Source: Pyrinomonadaceae bacterium (GTDB lineage: Bacteria > Acidobacteriota > Blastocatellia > Pyrinomonadales > Pyrinomonadaceae). From it: 6,825 nt of DNA. The notes below the pieces were generated by a model, which was given only the letters and a program-made list of their open reading frames with translations, did not search any database and had not been told where the DNA came from. Numbering within the stretch: the stretch's first letter is position 1; the number at the start of each line of letters is the position of its first letter. Positions 6,704 to 6,825 of this stretch are shown here, in pieces. The position numbers were made by a program, and so were the translations under genes. The stretch lies in assembly GCA_013695245.1 (NCBI GenBank), contig JACDAW010000037.1, positions 1 to 6,825 on the forward strand. The letters run 5' to 3'.

Positions 6704-6825
6704 ATGTCGAGACCGAAAAATCCGAAAGCTTGCCGCATCTGCCCGAATCCTGTGAAGGATTACGTTGCTATCTATTGCAGTAATAGATGCCAGCTACAAG
6801 CTCAGCACGAAGCGTATATCGAGCG
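6704..6825 (+). CDS. Putative HNH endonuclease, N-terminal zinc-finger portion (3' end outside window)
   Basis: Forty codons of an open frame that runs off the window. It begins MSRPKNPKACRIC and carries a Cys4 zinc-finger pattern: Cys10-x2-Cys13, then Cys25-x3-Cys29 in IYCSNRCQLQ, followed by a polar helix (QHEAYIER). This CxxC...YCSxxCQ...YIxxW-like opening resembles the small phage and mobile HNH endonucleases whose catalytic HNH lies about 40-80 residues further on, outside this window. The nuclease call is therefore by resemblance of the N-terminus only. In-frame ATGs at 6695 and 6680 are alternative starts; I choose 6704 because the finger begins soon after it and a TATAAT box sits at leaderless spacing. 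The frame lies immediately after a truncated tRNA, which suggests a mobile or homing element. Another small zinc-finger protein remains possible. Confidence 0.6.
   Translation, partial: MSRPKNPKACRICPNPVKDYVAIYCSNRCQLQAQHEAYIE

Noticed and set aside
6671..6738. GCCGCAT occurs at 6671-6677 (end of the tRNA half) and again at 6732-6738 inside the HNH-like frame, followed by CTGCCC, which could pair with the tRNA acceptor strand
   Set aside because: Seven bases is within chance, the second copy encodes part of the conserved CxxC finger, and no T arm lies between, so it does not rebuild a tRNA or mark a clear target duplication.
1..6825. CRISPR array, insertion sequence ends or long direct repeats
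   Set aside because: No regularly spaced repeats, transposase frame or long terminal inverted repeats were seen on either strand.

Overview
The window reads as an ordinary chromosomal segment of a moderately GC-rich, Gram-negative-type bacterium. The gene mix fits an acidobacterium, perhaps Blastocatellia: a secreted M61 peptidase with a PDZ domain, a processive glycolipid glycosyltransferase beside a lipid kinase, and a stand-alone AlaX-type editing protein. This taxonomic guess rests on general protein resemblance, not a search. Most start codons lack a Shine-Dalgarno sequence; the small secreted protein at 261 is the clear exception.

Layout. 1-186 is the 3' end of guaB (IMP dehydrogenase). 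261-686 encodes a small exported protein with a TIMP/netrin-like (NTR) fold signature. 853-2046 encodes an MGDG-synthase/UgtP-type glycosyltransferase and 2249-3142 a diacylglycerol/sphingosine-kinase-family lipid kinase. Both are expected to draw on diacylglycerol at the cytoplasmic face of the membrane. The 202-base gap between them holds four short, evenly spaced inverted repeats. 3205-5157 (minus strand, convergent with the kinase) encodes an exported M61 metallopeptidase. 5353-6582 (plus strand, divergent from the peptidase) encodes a long-form AlaX alanyl-tRNA editing protein, whose start I place 33 codons inside the longest open frame.

The right end is the most unusual part. A near-consensus sigma-70 promoter (TTGACA, 17 bases, TATCAT) leads into a textbook tRNA 5' half: acceptor strand, D arm and the 5' strand of the anticodon stem. 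Canonical tRNA then stops. Instead of an anticodon loop, T arm and 3' acceptor strand there is a short junction with a perfect TATAAT box, followed within about 30 bases by a reading frame running off the window. Its first 40 residues carry a CxxC...CxxxC zinc-finger signature like the N-terminus of small phage-type HNH endonucleases. This looks like a tRNA gene interrupted or truncated by an HNH-encoding element, or an HNH gene with a tRNA-mimicking leader. The rest of the gene, and any tRNA 3' half, lie outside the window.

The guaB, glycosyltransferase, lipid kinase, peptidase and AlaX genes are housekeeping or widespread families. The TIMP-like protein, the structured intergenic region and the tRNA/HNH junction deserve a second look.
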